A stretch of DNA of 64,000 bases from Opisthocomus hoazin (taxonomy: Eukaryota > Chordata > Aves > Opisthocomiformes > Opisthocomidae). Position 1 is the stretch's first letter, and each line of letters begins with the position of its first letter. A program made the position numbers and the translations under genes. The stretch spans positions 81,210,504 to 81,274,503 of the forward strand of contig NC_134414.1 in assembly GCF_030867145.1 (NCBI RefSeq). The letters run 5' to 3'. The notes under the pieces were generated by a model. It was not told the origin of the DNA. It worked only from the letters and a program-made list of their open reading frames with translations, and searched no databases. Shown here in pieces: positions 35,601-48,200 of the stretch.

Positions 35601-37204
35601 CCTGTTGATCTTGCTAGCTATAGCAATTTAGACGAAAGCAGCTTTATTCAAAAATAAAGAAAACAATCCTATCATTTCTGCCTATTAGAGAGCTTCTCTC
35701 ATCCAGCCTGAGGCATGCAATTGGGCAGTTTCCAAGATTCAACCAAAGAAGTCTTGCCAAGTTTGAAATCTAGATATACAGGGAAGAGGCAAAGAAACAT
35801 CACAAGGAAATACTGTACCAATTCTTCAGAACTAGCTAAGTAGTAAAATTAACTGTATATAGCTGCCTTTACATTTCCTGTGTCTGTCCTGGACTATGCA
35901 TTTTTGCTGACAGTTGAATTTTAGTTTGCTTGAACCTTCAGCTTTGCTGACCATAAATTATCAAAGTCAGGATTCTGTGCTGTTGTTAGCAACATTCACC
36001 CTAATTTAGATAAGGTTTGCATAAACACAGCCACTATCATCTGTGTCAATAACCCTGTTCAGAGTGAAACTAGTCAATGTGGTCTTTAAAAAGTTTATTT
36101 CTGCAGTAGTCAGGTTTGCAAAAATAGTAAAGCTGTGGGCCAGTATTGACAAAAAACTCTCAGCATCTGAAGTATGATTCTATGAGTTTAAGTGCTAGTT
36201 ACACCACAAAGTGAAGCAGTCTGCAGTTTTCTTTATTAGTGTATGAGATATAGCTTTTAAAAATTCTGTGAGCAAAACCTTAGGTCAATTGAAATCCAAC
36301 TTGTATAACTCCACTGATACATTTTCTAGGCTGGTTTAAATTTCAGTCGGAGTAAGCATCCTAAACGGGATTTGAAGAGGTTCCAGTTTATGGGCTAATA
36401 GCTAGAATATTATATATATGTTGGTCTTTCCTACATACACGGAATTTGTAAGCTTTGTTTTTTCACGTCTGATATTTTTAAAAGGATTAGCAAAGCTGAA
36501 GCAACCCCTTTTAAGGATTCAACATATCAGCACAGGAATTCATCCCACAGGACTTAGGCTCCTCTGTGGTCACTGCCCATGTGCATGCTCTTATTTCCCA
36601 ACAGCACAAGGTAACTTGCCTCTTGGTGAATTAATGCTGTCTTGCACTCGACTGAGTCTTTGTCAGATGGTGCGCGGCCATGGACAACCAGCTCACAAAG
36701 CTCCTTTTACCCGCTCTGGTGGACATCCTGGGTAGAGTGAAGTGACCCTGTGCTAGAGGGCCCTCCCGCAGGTAGCTTGCCCCTAAACTATTATTACACA
36801 ATATTGAGTTATATCAAGATGATGAAGATTTATGTTTTTATAGAACTTTGACCACGGAAAGTGTCCAATCAAGTCTAAATTTAAATAAGACATGAACTGA
36901 TTTCCTTTGTAACTTTAAATTCTTCAAATATTGTCTATGTCCAGGATTGACAGACGATGGCTTCCAGTCTGCAGTTACTTCCTACTACAAGAAATTGCCT
37001 CACATAGCTGTTGTGAAAGTCAAAGGAAAAAGCGTAGTCGATCATTTCCCTTCTGACCTCAAATGCCAGGAAAAGAAGTAACAGTTTGTTGGCACAAGGT
37101 GTTTGTGATAGACAATATCACAGATTCGCAACAAAGAATCCCTCAATATTCAGAAAACTGTATGGTCTTACACTGAATCTGTATGATCTGATTGGCATTT
37201 TACA

Positions 37205-37260
37205 GCAAACATATATTTTATATATATATATACACACATCTAAACATATATGTATATATC
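37205..37260. repeat. (TA)n/(CA)n simple repeat
   Basis: TATATATATATA followed by CACAC and mixed TATA/CATA units. Confidence 0.85.
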
Positions 37261-40200
37261 TAGTCTATTTAAAATCTGTACTTTCTATCTTCTCATCTCT
37301 GTTTTCTGTGAAACTCTTTTTGAATGTTTCCTCTCCTGTTCAGTCCACAAAGGAATTGAGGTAAAGCTGCATGCATGTTTTTGAAGATTATCTTTAGAGA
37401 TTAAAAAAGTAAAAAAAGAAAAAAGAAAAAAAGCTCGCACGTGGCTTTTTCTTGCACTTGCACTAAGGATATGACAGTCTGTAGCTGTTGGTCGATTTAA
37501 CATATGACAGAGTCCATAAACAGGCCAGTCAACCAAGTTTTGCAGGTGTGGCTGAAAGGATAATTTGGCATGGTATTTGGGAAAAGTTTTCAGAAAAAGA
37601 TGTGGGGTAATTCAAACATTCATGTAACGTACTGGGGCCAGAAATTAGAAACAGGGTTAGAGTTGAATCAAAGAACTTGTCTGAGCATGTAGGCTGTCTT
37701 CAGACAGGCTTTCTTCCACTAGTTGGTCTCAGTACATACAAAACCTCTTACTACCTCCTAGATAAACAGAAATGTCCCAAAGAGCCCACACTGGATCCGT
37801 AACAGCTAATGACTTGTAAATACAGGCTGAATTATTGTTCCTATTGTCAAGTAAGATCTATAGGAATATGCAACTCTCTTTCCAGACAATAGCATTAAGT
37901 AGCAGGATTTGGGTACAGCTGGCACCTTTCTTCCCTAATCTTTGCTACAGCCATGGATTTAGCAGCCGTAGAAATCTGTCTATTTTAGGGTGAGTTGGAA
38001 GGTGTGGATGCCACTGACTACTGGGCAGATCTCCAGTAACTGTAACAGGCTCATATGTAGTCACTTCCATTGTAAGTGCAGGTGTTTGAAGCTGAATCCA
38101 GCCCATTTAAAACATCCCATTGGTTCAGATCCTGGTTTCCTGGAGGCCTGTAGTTGCCTGGATTATGTCAAAATCTGAACTAGTCCACTAAAACATAGTT
38201 GTTCCCTTTCACACTTGGACCGCTCAGCTGCCCCTTTAAAATGACCAGGTCAGCTTCCGTGTGAAAATTACTTGGCACAGAATAGGACCAAGTGCATCAT
38301 TTTAGCTGTACCTGTCTTCTTCCACCTGCGTGTCAAAACCTATGGTCAGTTTTACGTAATGGCAAAACTGTGCAGCAAAGATGCCACAGCTGGGACTCAG
38401 AATAAAAACTTTTTTGTCTTCTGTTGGTCCTGCTGCTCAGCACGTATTGTTTAGCCTATACTGACAGCCCACCTACAGGACCGACTGCTTTGCTCTCTCC
38501 CCAGGTGCCTTCTGCAACGTACTGACAGCGAACTCCTGGCAGACTGAGCATTCTCCTGGCTCACATCAGTTAGAAATGATTCTTACATCAGCACTAGTGA
38601 AAACAGTCTTGGCTGAAAAATAAATGAAACCGGGGGCTCTGTAGGAGCTAAATTGACGTGCTCTTGGCAGATTTCTCGCGTATCTGATTCTCTCTGCTGC
38701 TGGAAGGGCAAGAAGAGCTAGATGTACAGCAAGAACGAGCCTTGCTTCCTGTCAAACTGTGCCTCTTCCTGGAAGGCTTTGATACAAAACACGCACTGCT
38801 GGAAGCTCTTTTGTATGGATAGAACTGATACTGTGTGCACTCATTCCCCTGGACCCCCTGCCAACACCTGCTGATAACAGGTCACCACATGTATTTCAGC
38901 AGGAGAGCTGTGCCCGGGCTGACAAAGGGCCAGTAGGCAGCAATGCTTGCAGCCCAAGGCAGCGGGAAACAGGTGAGTTCTGTGGTTGTCTCCTTGTTCC
39001 CTAGCACTTTAGACAACACTTCCCAGCCTTGCCTGAAGGAAGGAGTGGTTGGGGCTCACCTTGGGTCATCTCCCTGAGAAATGTTGCACTGTCACCACTC
39101 TTTCCTTTGCAGAGTTTCTCTTACTGTTTATTGTCACAGCTCAGAGTGCAAACCCTGGATCGTATCTGTACTACTGAGCTCTATATCACTGTGTTTTTCC
39201 TGAGTGATGTTCAGTTGCCCGTGTATATGCTCTTACAAGTGGTTGTGATTCTCTGCTAGAGAGAGTTTCATTTTTTCATTGTTGCCATCAGCAGTCAACA
39301 GTATTCAAGCTGCACTCATGGGTTACCCTGGCTGATTCTGCCTTTTAATGATGGTCATATCATGACCAGGGCATGTGTCACTACCACAGCCATGTATCAC
39401 CTGCAGCTGTCTTGAGAGTAGCAAAACAGGGCACGTGCAGTACCGCTATGGAGCTCAGATGGCATGACCAGGATTCATTTATCTTGGGACCAGTCCTGCA
39501 GGCCTGGTGTTCCTGCAGCTCCTGGTGAAGTCTGAGGCAGCTCTGTGCTGAGTGCACGGAACCTCAGAGCTCTTTGCTCAGTAGGTAGAAGCCAGCTCAC
39601 CCCATCCGAGCTCATGCAAACTCACTTCATTCACACGCTGAAAGAACTGAAAGTTGGCCTCTCTGCAAAAGCTCACGGCTTATGTTGAGCATCGATAACT
39701 GCAGCTGTGCTGCTTGTGGGTGGCACAGGGCATAGTACGAATTCACATGTGCCTGAACAGTCCTGAGCAGATGTACCCAAGGGCATGGTGAACAGGTAAC
39801 AGGAACCTTAGAAATAGATTACTACAGGAGCAGACATAGTATGACCTAGTTTTAAAAGCAGTGTTATATATGCACGCAAAGGAAAAAGAAAGAGCCAACC
39901 TTATTATTTTTTCCCTGATATACCACTTCACACTTTTTTTCTGACTTCTCTTCAGTTTGGCAATCTGGTACCAGTTAGAGGTATGACTGGTGACATACAA
40001 GAAGTGAAGATGGTAAAATGGGAAAAAAAGAAAAAGATTTCTAACAAAACGTTTGTATCTTCTTCAGTTTCTTTGTGACTACTTGAGCTATCACGCTAAT
40101 ACAAAGAGATACAACAGGAATAGCACCCTGAAACCACATCTGCAATTGCTTCTTTCTTCTGAAAGTCCTCAAGTGCAGGTGAGACTGCAGGACAAAGTTC

Positions 40201-41269
40201 AGCTCTTCAGCTGAACCAAACTGCAAGTGCCCTTGTATTCAGGCTTTGGTCTTCCTCTCACGTCCTCACTGCACTTAGGTAACTTAAATGCATAAATAAA
40301 ACAAAAACTGGACTCTATCCACGTCGAACATAATCTTTCTGCACTGAGAAGTATGTAAGTGCCCTAATTATAGCCAAGATATATGCTGATGTATTATTAT
40401 ATGAATGTTACCTATGAAATAATCAGTCAGAAGTCAAATGTGTTCTGCAGCTGGTTTTGTTGAGGGACCTAGTCTCCGCTCTTATCGACAAACTGTAATA
40501 CATGGCAACAGATTGTTATTGACTTTACCTGAGTTCCTCTTTAGTGATAGCAAAATGCCCTGAGATATCTGGATCATCGCTGCTTTGCAAATCATTACTG
40601 GAATCCTACTATCTTGAGAAAAAATAATGAAAGCAAAGATGTTGTGCTTTGAAGGGTGGTTTTTATCAACCTGAGCACTAAAAATTAGTGTCTTAACTAT
40701 AATTTTTATGACCTTGGCATTTAGCTCTGACTTAATAGAGCTAATTCTGAGTATTCCATTTGTAAACAGTCTGTATCTCACAATCTCTTCTACCACATAC
40801 ATGTGTGCTCTGTTATTTTTAAGTGTATGGGAAAGAAAACATATTCTTGCAATGTAAGCAGAGGTGTGAATCCACATCTCGTCAGCCATTCTACGTATTT
40901 GATCTCACTCGCAGAGACAATGGAGGTTGCTTACCCCTCTGGGATAAAATTTTGCAAAACAGCTCCGGGTTACCATGTGAAAAAGTGTATTCATTACTAT
41001 CCCACAGGACATGCTATACTACAGCACTTATACTACCACCTTATGTCCTGCTTTGCCTCTGCCATGACTTGTCTACTTGCCCACATGCTTAAGGTAAATA
41101 CACACAGCTGAGATGTTTGAAATGGTGACCACATGCCAGCAGCACAGGCCGGTACGAGGTGAGAGCAGCTTTAGCATTATTCTGATGCAGGCAGCACCTC
41201 AGGACAGGGAAGTAAAGTAAAGGAGAGGTGGGAAGCTGTCATGAGGACAAGTAAGAAATCTTATGTATC

Positions 41270-41640
41270 CGACTTATAAAAATTCTTATTTATCCAACAT
41301 AAATTGAATATCATGTATAAGTTATTATCATGATAATATACTGGTATAATATTGCATATTAAATATTATACATTAAACAGCATTTATATGGTGTATGTAT
41401 ACTATAAGTATTTTTCTCACTGTTGCCACAAACTGAAATACCTATAAACCCAATAATCAACACCCCAAGTGCTAGAATTTCTCTCTTTTTTTATCAGATG
41501 GTGTTTTAGCCTGTGTTACTGATTCATCACATATATATGTGTGTATGTACACATCTATGTGCATGATATTATCTATCTTATGATACTATACTGGATGATC
41601 ATATATAATAATATATGATGTTTTCTTGTTTCATAGTATA
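41270..41640. repeat. AT-rich low-complexity stretch
   Basis: Dominated by ATTAT, TATAAT and CATATATA words with two very A+T-rich sub-blocks; there is no single repeat unit. Confidence 0.6.
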
Positions 41641-44060
41641 GCTACAATTGATAACATTCTTCTGTTTTTAAAGTCTTTTTCATGACTACAAGTGAAATTT
41701 CACCTATTTGGATATTAAGTGTTAGTAGGATAAACCTTTAAATGAAAGGAAAGCAATTCTACAGTAGAGGAGCTCCAAGTCCTAATGTAAAAAGTTCTCA
41801 GACTAAATTTGGATTTTGTTTTTCACTTGGTCTAAAACACTGTAGAGAAAAATGTGGGCTCCAGAGCTCAGACAGTGTTAAAGAGAATTTCATTTTAAAA
41901 TTCAACCACCTGGAAAAGTATACTAAGTCTGTGAAATGCAGTGACAAGGACATATACACTACACTGCATTAGTTTTTTAACATTTGCTTAGTTTAACCCC
42001 TAGACTGGAGAACTGATAGCTTTTAAAGTTTTATCATAGAAGGAATCCACGTATTTTAAAGGCAAGATTTAAGTGATTCCAAACGCAGCTATAGACGTAA
42101 GGTCTGGTGTGACTCAGTCTTCAGTGAGCTGCCACAGTGTGTGGCAGCTAATTAAGTGCCCTTAATTAATAATCTCCTGGCTGTGGATCAAACTATTGAG
42201 GTTTAGCTGAGGTCTAGCTGAGGCTGGGATCTAACCTCAAGCTAAACATATGGCTTTCTCTGAGCAAGAAGGAGGGCCCAGGGTGGCATGAGCTCTCAAA
42301 ATGAGTCTACAGGACAAAGAGGAACTTGGCTGTGGTGAGAATTCAGGTGTGGGAAAAGAAAACACAATATTTTTACCCTCTGGTGCTTGAAAATGACAAA
42401 ACAAACACTCTTCCCTTCACCCGAATAGTTTAAAAGGAAAAGGAAATTAAACTCCTCCTGTTCCACTAAAATGTACTAACACAATAAAATGAACGCAATA
42501 ATCCAGCAGGAAAGAAATATGCTGAAGAAATTTGCAAGCACATCATAAAGGAGCAGTCCCACCACAGATAAGCAGTCCCTGCCTTTCTGAGGGGAATGGA
42601 CATTTACTGACAGCGGAATGGCAAGCTGGAGAAAAAGTTCCTAAAGATGGGAGGTCCTTCAGTGGCACAGATTAAAATATCACCTGACAAAAAAGAGAGA
42701 AATTCTAGCCCTGGGGGAGCTGATTACAGATATTTCAGTTTGTGTGAAAACTGAAAAAAACTGCCCATTGGAGATGAAGACTGTGAAACTCATGGGATAC
42801 AGAAAGACAAACTCTAAGGTAATTTTGAAGACCGATATGATTATGCTCCGATAAGATACTAAGAACAGTAGAGCAGTAGGAGACAGTTCTTTGGTGGCAC
42901 AATTTAGGTCGTTAGGAGCCCTAGAGACCTTTAAGTGACGTGCTCTGAAATATTACTACATTCCTGCAGCTTTAGTGTGTAATCTGGAAATGATGTAACT
43001 AGGAAAATGATAGAAACGTACTAAGAATAAAGGAAATTTTTGGTGCAGATGGTGCTTATTCAGGAAAATATGGTTTGATCTAAACCAAAGCGGGGCAAGA
43101 CTTCTGTTACTAAAAGTTAAGATCATAGTTTTTAAACCAAAGACTAGAGAAAGCCAACTGACACAGAAAAGCATATAGTTCAGGATGACACACACTTCGG
43201 GGTGGGAATGTTATTCAGTCCTCTGTATTCTTAGAAAAAATGACAGGAAAAGGTATTAATAAAGTCCAGGAAGGAATTGGACAAACAGTTTCTACGTGTG
43301 AAGTGTATGAAGCAGATCACGTAAAACAGTCAGCCAGAAAAAACCCAGATATTTGTGTCTCTACAGATATGCAAGAAGCATAACAATGCTGGGGCTGATT
43401 GCCCTGGTTTTCAGCTGGGAATCTGACCTGATTTAGGCATCTGAGGAGCCTGACGAAGAAGGTAACAGCTGGAAATGGTATGGCCAGGGCACACACTGAT
43501 ACAGCCCTGCCAAAGCAGGCCGCATCGCTGAAGGATCGGTACTGCTGTGTTACAGGAAGCTTGGTGTCACATCCAGTAAGCAATTCAGCTGCATCAAAAA
43601 ATGAGACAGAATTTCCACGGGCTGAAGGCTGTATCTGCAGGACTGTATCATCAGTCACATAACGAGGATGGTAAATGTGGCAGCGATGCTCTCAGGATGG
43701 AGAAACAGCTGTGGGAGCAAACAGTGCGGAAATAATGAAACCCTCAAGCACCCCTAAACAAGCCAGGCAGAGGCCCGAGTGCGTTCAGGCACCGTGAGCG
43801 TGACTCCTCGTGGGTGGAAACCACCCGTCCCAGATCCGAGGGCAGATCCTTGCCAGCCGAGGAGGAGCAACTCTTGACTCTGGCCTCTGCCACCCCAGGC
43901 CTCTGCAGCAGCAGGAGTGCTGACCCGGGGTCCTCTGCTCCCCCGTCGTGACACTCAAGAGCCTGTAGCCAGTCGCAGAAAAATTTCTACAACTTCAGCT
44001 GCTTAATTGAAAAAAACAATGACGTTCTATGGCTGTATGTGAGGTTTGACCCTACCTGTG

Positions 44061-44399
44061 TGTAGTGAATATGTCTAAGGAGGTGGAGTTAGCAAGGGGA
44101 ACCTGCTGCTGAGCCTGGCCCTTCACTACACGGGCACGGAATCAGGCCTTGTGGAAATACCAAAGGATATTTTTCTACCGTTGCAGAACACCTTTTCTTC
44201 TTAAAAACACCTCCTCCTGTCCCCAGAGGAGCGGCTGCTCCGACTGAGGGTAGAGGGCCCTTAGCTGGTGCGCCGAGTGTCGCTTGGTACGCGCCAAGTG
44301 TCGCTTGGTACTAATAAACCACAGGCACTCGGGGCCGTTCCCTGCTGCGGAGGCCGGCTGGCTGGGGACAGCCTCTGCCCCCGCTGCCGGGCTCCTTCA
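44061..44399 (+). mobile_element. Candidate LTR-like segment
   Basis: A sequence laid out like a retroviral LTR on the plus strand. It starts at a TGTAGTGAATATG that could be a U3 end, has a TATA-like TTAAAAA (44201-44207), a perfect 5-bp hairpin GGAGC-GGCT-GCTCC about 20 bp downstream (44228-44241), an AATAAA (44313-44318) and a possible CCTTCA end (44394-44399). A 21-bp tandem duplication directly precedes the AATAAA. I cannot find a clean target-site duplication, so the boundaries are tentative, and no retroviral genes are present. It might instead be a promoter-like unique sequence. Confidence 0.35.
44270..44311. repeat. 21-bp tandem duplication
   Basis: Two adjacent copies of a 21-bp unit beginning GCGCC and ending CGCTTGGTAC, differing at one base (G or A at the sixth position). 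Confidence 0.95.
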
Positions 44400-44614
44400 G
44401 CAGGGTGACGGCGCGCGGCCTGCCCCTCGCCGTGGCCATGGCTGCGAGCCGTGCGTGGGAGCCCATGGGGAGAAGTCAGCTAGCACGAGCCAGATCCGCA
44501 CCACGGAGCCTTCTTGGGAGCTGACGGTGCAGAGAAGCACGTTCCAGTGACTGAAAACTTCCCCTGGAGCCGATTAATCTATTAGCATCGCTATAACATG
44601 AAAACACAGCTTAC

Positions 44615-44900
44615 TTGTTGGCCCCAGAGAAATGCATCATACATGGAACTGTCCGGTAAGAAATGAGACTTGGTAGAAAAGGGCAAGCCTGAAACCTGGG
44701 CTCTCGTGAGGGCTTCCCTATCGAAAGGTTTTGGTTCCCTTTCTCACTCTCTTGTAGTGCCATAGATCTCGAAGGAGAATTGCCGCTGGGAGCTCCTTTG
44801 CTGGCCGGCACCTGATGCTTTGGCTGTGGCTGAAACGTGCTCGCTGCCCCCGCAGCAGCCATCTTCTCTCCCGAAACCCCGAGGATGCCCTCGGCTGCCT
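44615..44900 (-). other. Candidate untranslated first exon on the minus strand
   Basis: A GC-rich stretch whose minus strand contains GAAGATGGCTGC (about 44867-44856), a YY1-like initiator element typical of housekeeping promoters, and a donor CAA|GTAAGC at 44614-44613. It lies on the same strand as P2RY8 and about 15 kb upstream of its coding exon, so it could be the untranslated first exon or an alternative one. The open frame within it resembles no known protein. This is inference. Confidence 0.3.
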
Positions 44901-45260
44901 GGGACCAGAGATGGGACAGTGCTTGCAAAAACGCAACCTGCCCCCCTGCCCGCTGTCAAGGGAGATCAGCACCAACTACTTTCTTGCTTCTCTTTCTGAG
45001 AATAGTGGAGGTCGTTTAATTTTCGCTGCTACTTAGTTCCCAGCCCTGCTTTGGGACCCATGGCCCGTGCTTGCTCCTGGAAAGCTGAGGGGCTCAGGGC
45101 CATCTTGGGGCTTCCCCGCAGACCCTCCAAGCCTGTGCTCTCCCCAGCCCCGCTGAAGGCCCCGGTTTCTGCACGTGGGCTTGGTGGCTGGCTCCAGGCA
45201 GGCAGTGGGGAGGACCGGCGGGGCGCATGAGACGGACCCACCGATGCTGGCAATAGTCAC

Positions 45261-48200
45261 TTAGTGTTAGGGTTTAATGTGGTTTTGCAAGCAAATGATG
45301 GAAAAAGCCAGCATTTTGAAACTCGTTCAGGGAAATGAAGGAAACAGGACCAAGTCCTTTTTATTTCAACATCTCAGCAAGTCTTTTAGAAAAATATAAA
45401 GGCAATGTAAATTCCAGCAGAGCAGCTTTAGTATCCTTTCTTTTTCTGTGTGTATTTCTCGGTCTCTTGCTCTGTCACACTGCCATACACGTATACAGAG
45501 AGGGAGAGACGAAAAAAAGGAAAGCAGAGTTCTAAGCTTTAAAATAAACCCATTGTCTCGAGGAATGGGGTTTATTAAAAATTGTGCATTATATTTTCAT
45601 AAAAGAGCCTGGAAAGGCAAAATAAATTCTCACACCCCCTTCTAGCACCATCCATCCAGCCATGCAGGTGAGCAAAGCCATAGTGCTCTAGCGCAGTGAT
45701 AAAAGATATTTCATCACATGATGTGGGGAAAGTTTTGTATAAGTTAGGACTGGCTGCTCAGTGCAGGTTCCTCTTTCAATTCTCTGAAACTCTTTAAAAA
45801 AATTACACACACACAAAAAAAAACAAATTTCAAAAGCGGTTTCCTCAGTTCAAACCTCACACCACTCCCACACCATCTCTGTAGATGTTACCTCTAAGAC
45901 GTACTATAACTACACATAAAAGTTACTTGTGTTTGCACTGAATAGACTGACGGTTTTTAGAGCATTCTGTTACATCATGTTATAAACTACCTTACACAAA
46001 AAACTGAGGCTTGTTATTTAGTTTTCTTTACTTGTTTCTTTAATGTAAAAGAAATTTATACTTTTTTTGCCAAGACTAGTACAAAGAGAAGAGACCTAGT
46101 AATTCATCAGCTAAAACCTATCCTTTCTTTTTAAAGGTTATACAATCACAACAGGAAATATTTTGAAATGATCACACTAATCACAAGACAGACTACTTTT
46201 TAGGCTGAACATGTGTTTATACTAGTCTCCTATTTTTAGGTCGCATCACATGCCAACTCCTTGCCATTGCCATTTGTATTTTAATTGTAGATGAAATAAA
46301 AACTTTCGCAGTCTTCAGGAATAGTAGGATCATACTTCATTCTTGCTTTGTTCTTACTTGCTATACTCAAATTCATAATCTGACAGAAGCAAAGAGTGAG
46401 AACTAGCTAGTTTACATTTAATTACATTTCTGGCTTTTGTTTGCTTTCTAGTTATTGACCTTTTTTTCTTGTTCCTTTAAGCACATGCAGCAAAACAATA
46501 CTTGGGAAAGATGCTAATTTTGGCCTAAGTCCTCAGAAGGAAATAGACATCCAAGTATTTTTGAGGAATCAGTCCTTAGCAGTCACATTCCTGACTGGTT
46601 GCCATGCACCCTTCTGCAAAAGCAAAAACAAGCTTGTCTCCTGCTGCAAAAACTGTCAATGGAAAAGCAGCAACAATACTCTGACCAGGAGATCAGTGAC
46701 CTCTCTGCAAGGGCACAATAACCAAGACACTATAGTTTTCCAGATTAGAGTAAGGATCCACCTTATGGAACATGCCTGTGTAAAAGCATGGCTCTGGCAC
46801 TGGAAGAGCACTTCCAAAGTGCTGGGATGAAGTGGGCTGAGGACAACACCCACAACAAGCTTCCTCATTAGCACTCCTGCAGAAAGCTGTGTCAATAAAG
46901 GAGATAAAAAGATTACTGACTTCTCTGTATCTGTTTGTGAGAAAGCCTCCTTGCAATAACGAGAGAGACATGATTAAGAAGCAGGGACTCTTCTGAGAAT
47001 TGACAAGACTGTAGGTGTGTCCCTGAGGGTGATAATCAGCTCATCTTCCATTCCAGTGTGCTCTCTTTCACTTGCTCGATGCCTTTTAAAAAGTCACTTT
47101 CCAACTCTGATTTAATTTTTTTTATAAGAGTAATATATTTGCATTGCTTAGTTACCTCGCTGATGGTGGTTTAAGAAATATTAGCGTCTTGCTTTGTAAA
47201 TGGTCCAAGTGTTATAAGGAGAGCAAGCAGCTTTTGAAATTGCCAGCACAACACTTGCTTCTATTTGACTGAAGAAGCAATCTGTAAAAATCATACTTGC
47301 ATGCTTACTCTAAGATGGAAACTGTTGCTGTAATACACTGCCCATTTACTTAGAAGATTTTCCATTCTTTTCTAGGATGCCTCAAGAAGTTAGATATGTG
47401 TCCAGTTTTACAGAAAGTATTAGTCTAATTACTTAACCTCAATTTACTGGAATCACTGGACTTGTTCTCATGGTTTATAACTACATTTTTCCCAGGCAAG
47501 GCATGAAGATCTCTTATGCTATAATCTCCTCAAGCCTTTCAGTGACTTCTTAAAACCATGCAGTAAGCTTGATGAAATCATTCAAAAGTTATGACAGAAA
47601 GCTCTTGAATGAGTGAGGCTTTGTGCCATCTTTTTGAATGCCCAGTTCAAGCCATATTCAAGCAAGCACATTTGTCAAAACTGTGTTCAGATGTTTTTTT
47701 TTGAGCACTTCCTTGTTCCTTAAATTGTAATACCCTAAAAATGAGACTTCCCAAATCAGTTATCAAAATAAAAAAAATCTTTCTTTACAGGTAAGGTTTT
47801 TCTTCTGCCCAAATTATAGCAACACAGTAATATCCTAAGGGGAAAAATCTCCATAAACTGTAAGGTACAGTAGAATTTTCTGGTTCTCCAATGACTGAAT
47901 ACCTCATATTACAAAAGACAGGGTATGACTTTTTACACTGGATTTCTGATGTCTTGTTCTTGTTACTAGCCAAGCTCAAGAAAGCCACAGTTCAGCTGAA
48001 AACCAGTTAAAAGAGTTTCTTCAGAAACTGGGTGTAAAAAAGAGATTGTGGTTGGTTTTGCTCAATCACAGGAAAGAAACAAGTATCTAGAGGCAGTTAA
48101 TGCAGAATGCAAATCCACAGAGAGAGCCTAGAGCACACACTACCCATAACTCCTCTACCCCAGGCTGTAGAAACACAAGCAGACAGAGGCACCTGCCTGC

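Larger units (their letters stand above)
29691..43700. other. Probable P2RY8 5' intron, first part, no gene seen
   Basis: Fourteen kb of AT-rich DNA. I see simple repeats only: a 16-bp direct repeat in an ACATAAATTACAT context (33095-33128), a TA/CA repeat at about 37205-37260 and TA-rich DNA at about 41270-41640. No repeat family, exon or RNA gene can be supported. The intron assignment is inferred from the acceptor at 29690. Confidence 0.5.

Noticed and set aside
44611..44928. 105-codon minus-strand frame in the GC-rich block
   Set aside because: It resembles no known protein and its end coincides with a splice-donor-like site, so an untranslated exon is the better reading.
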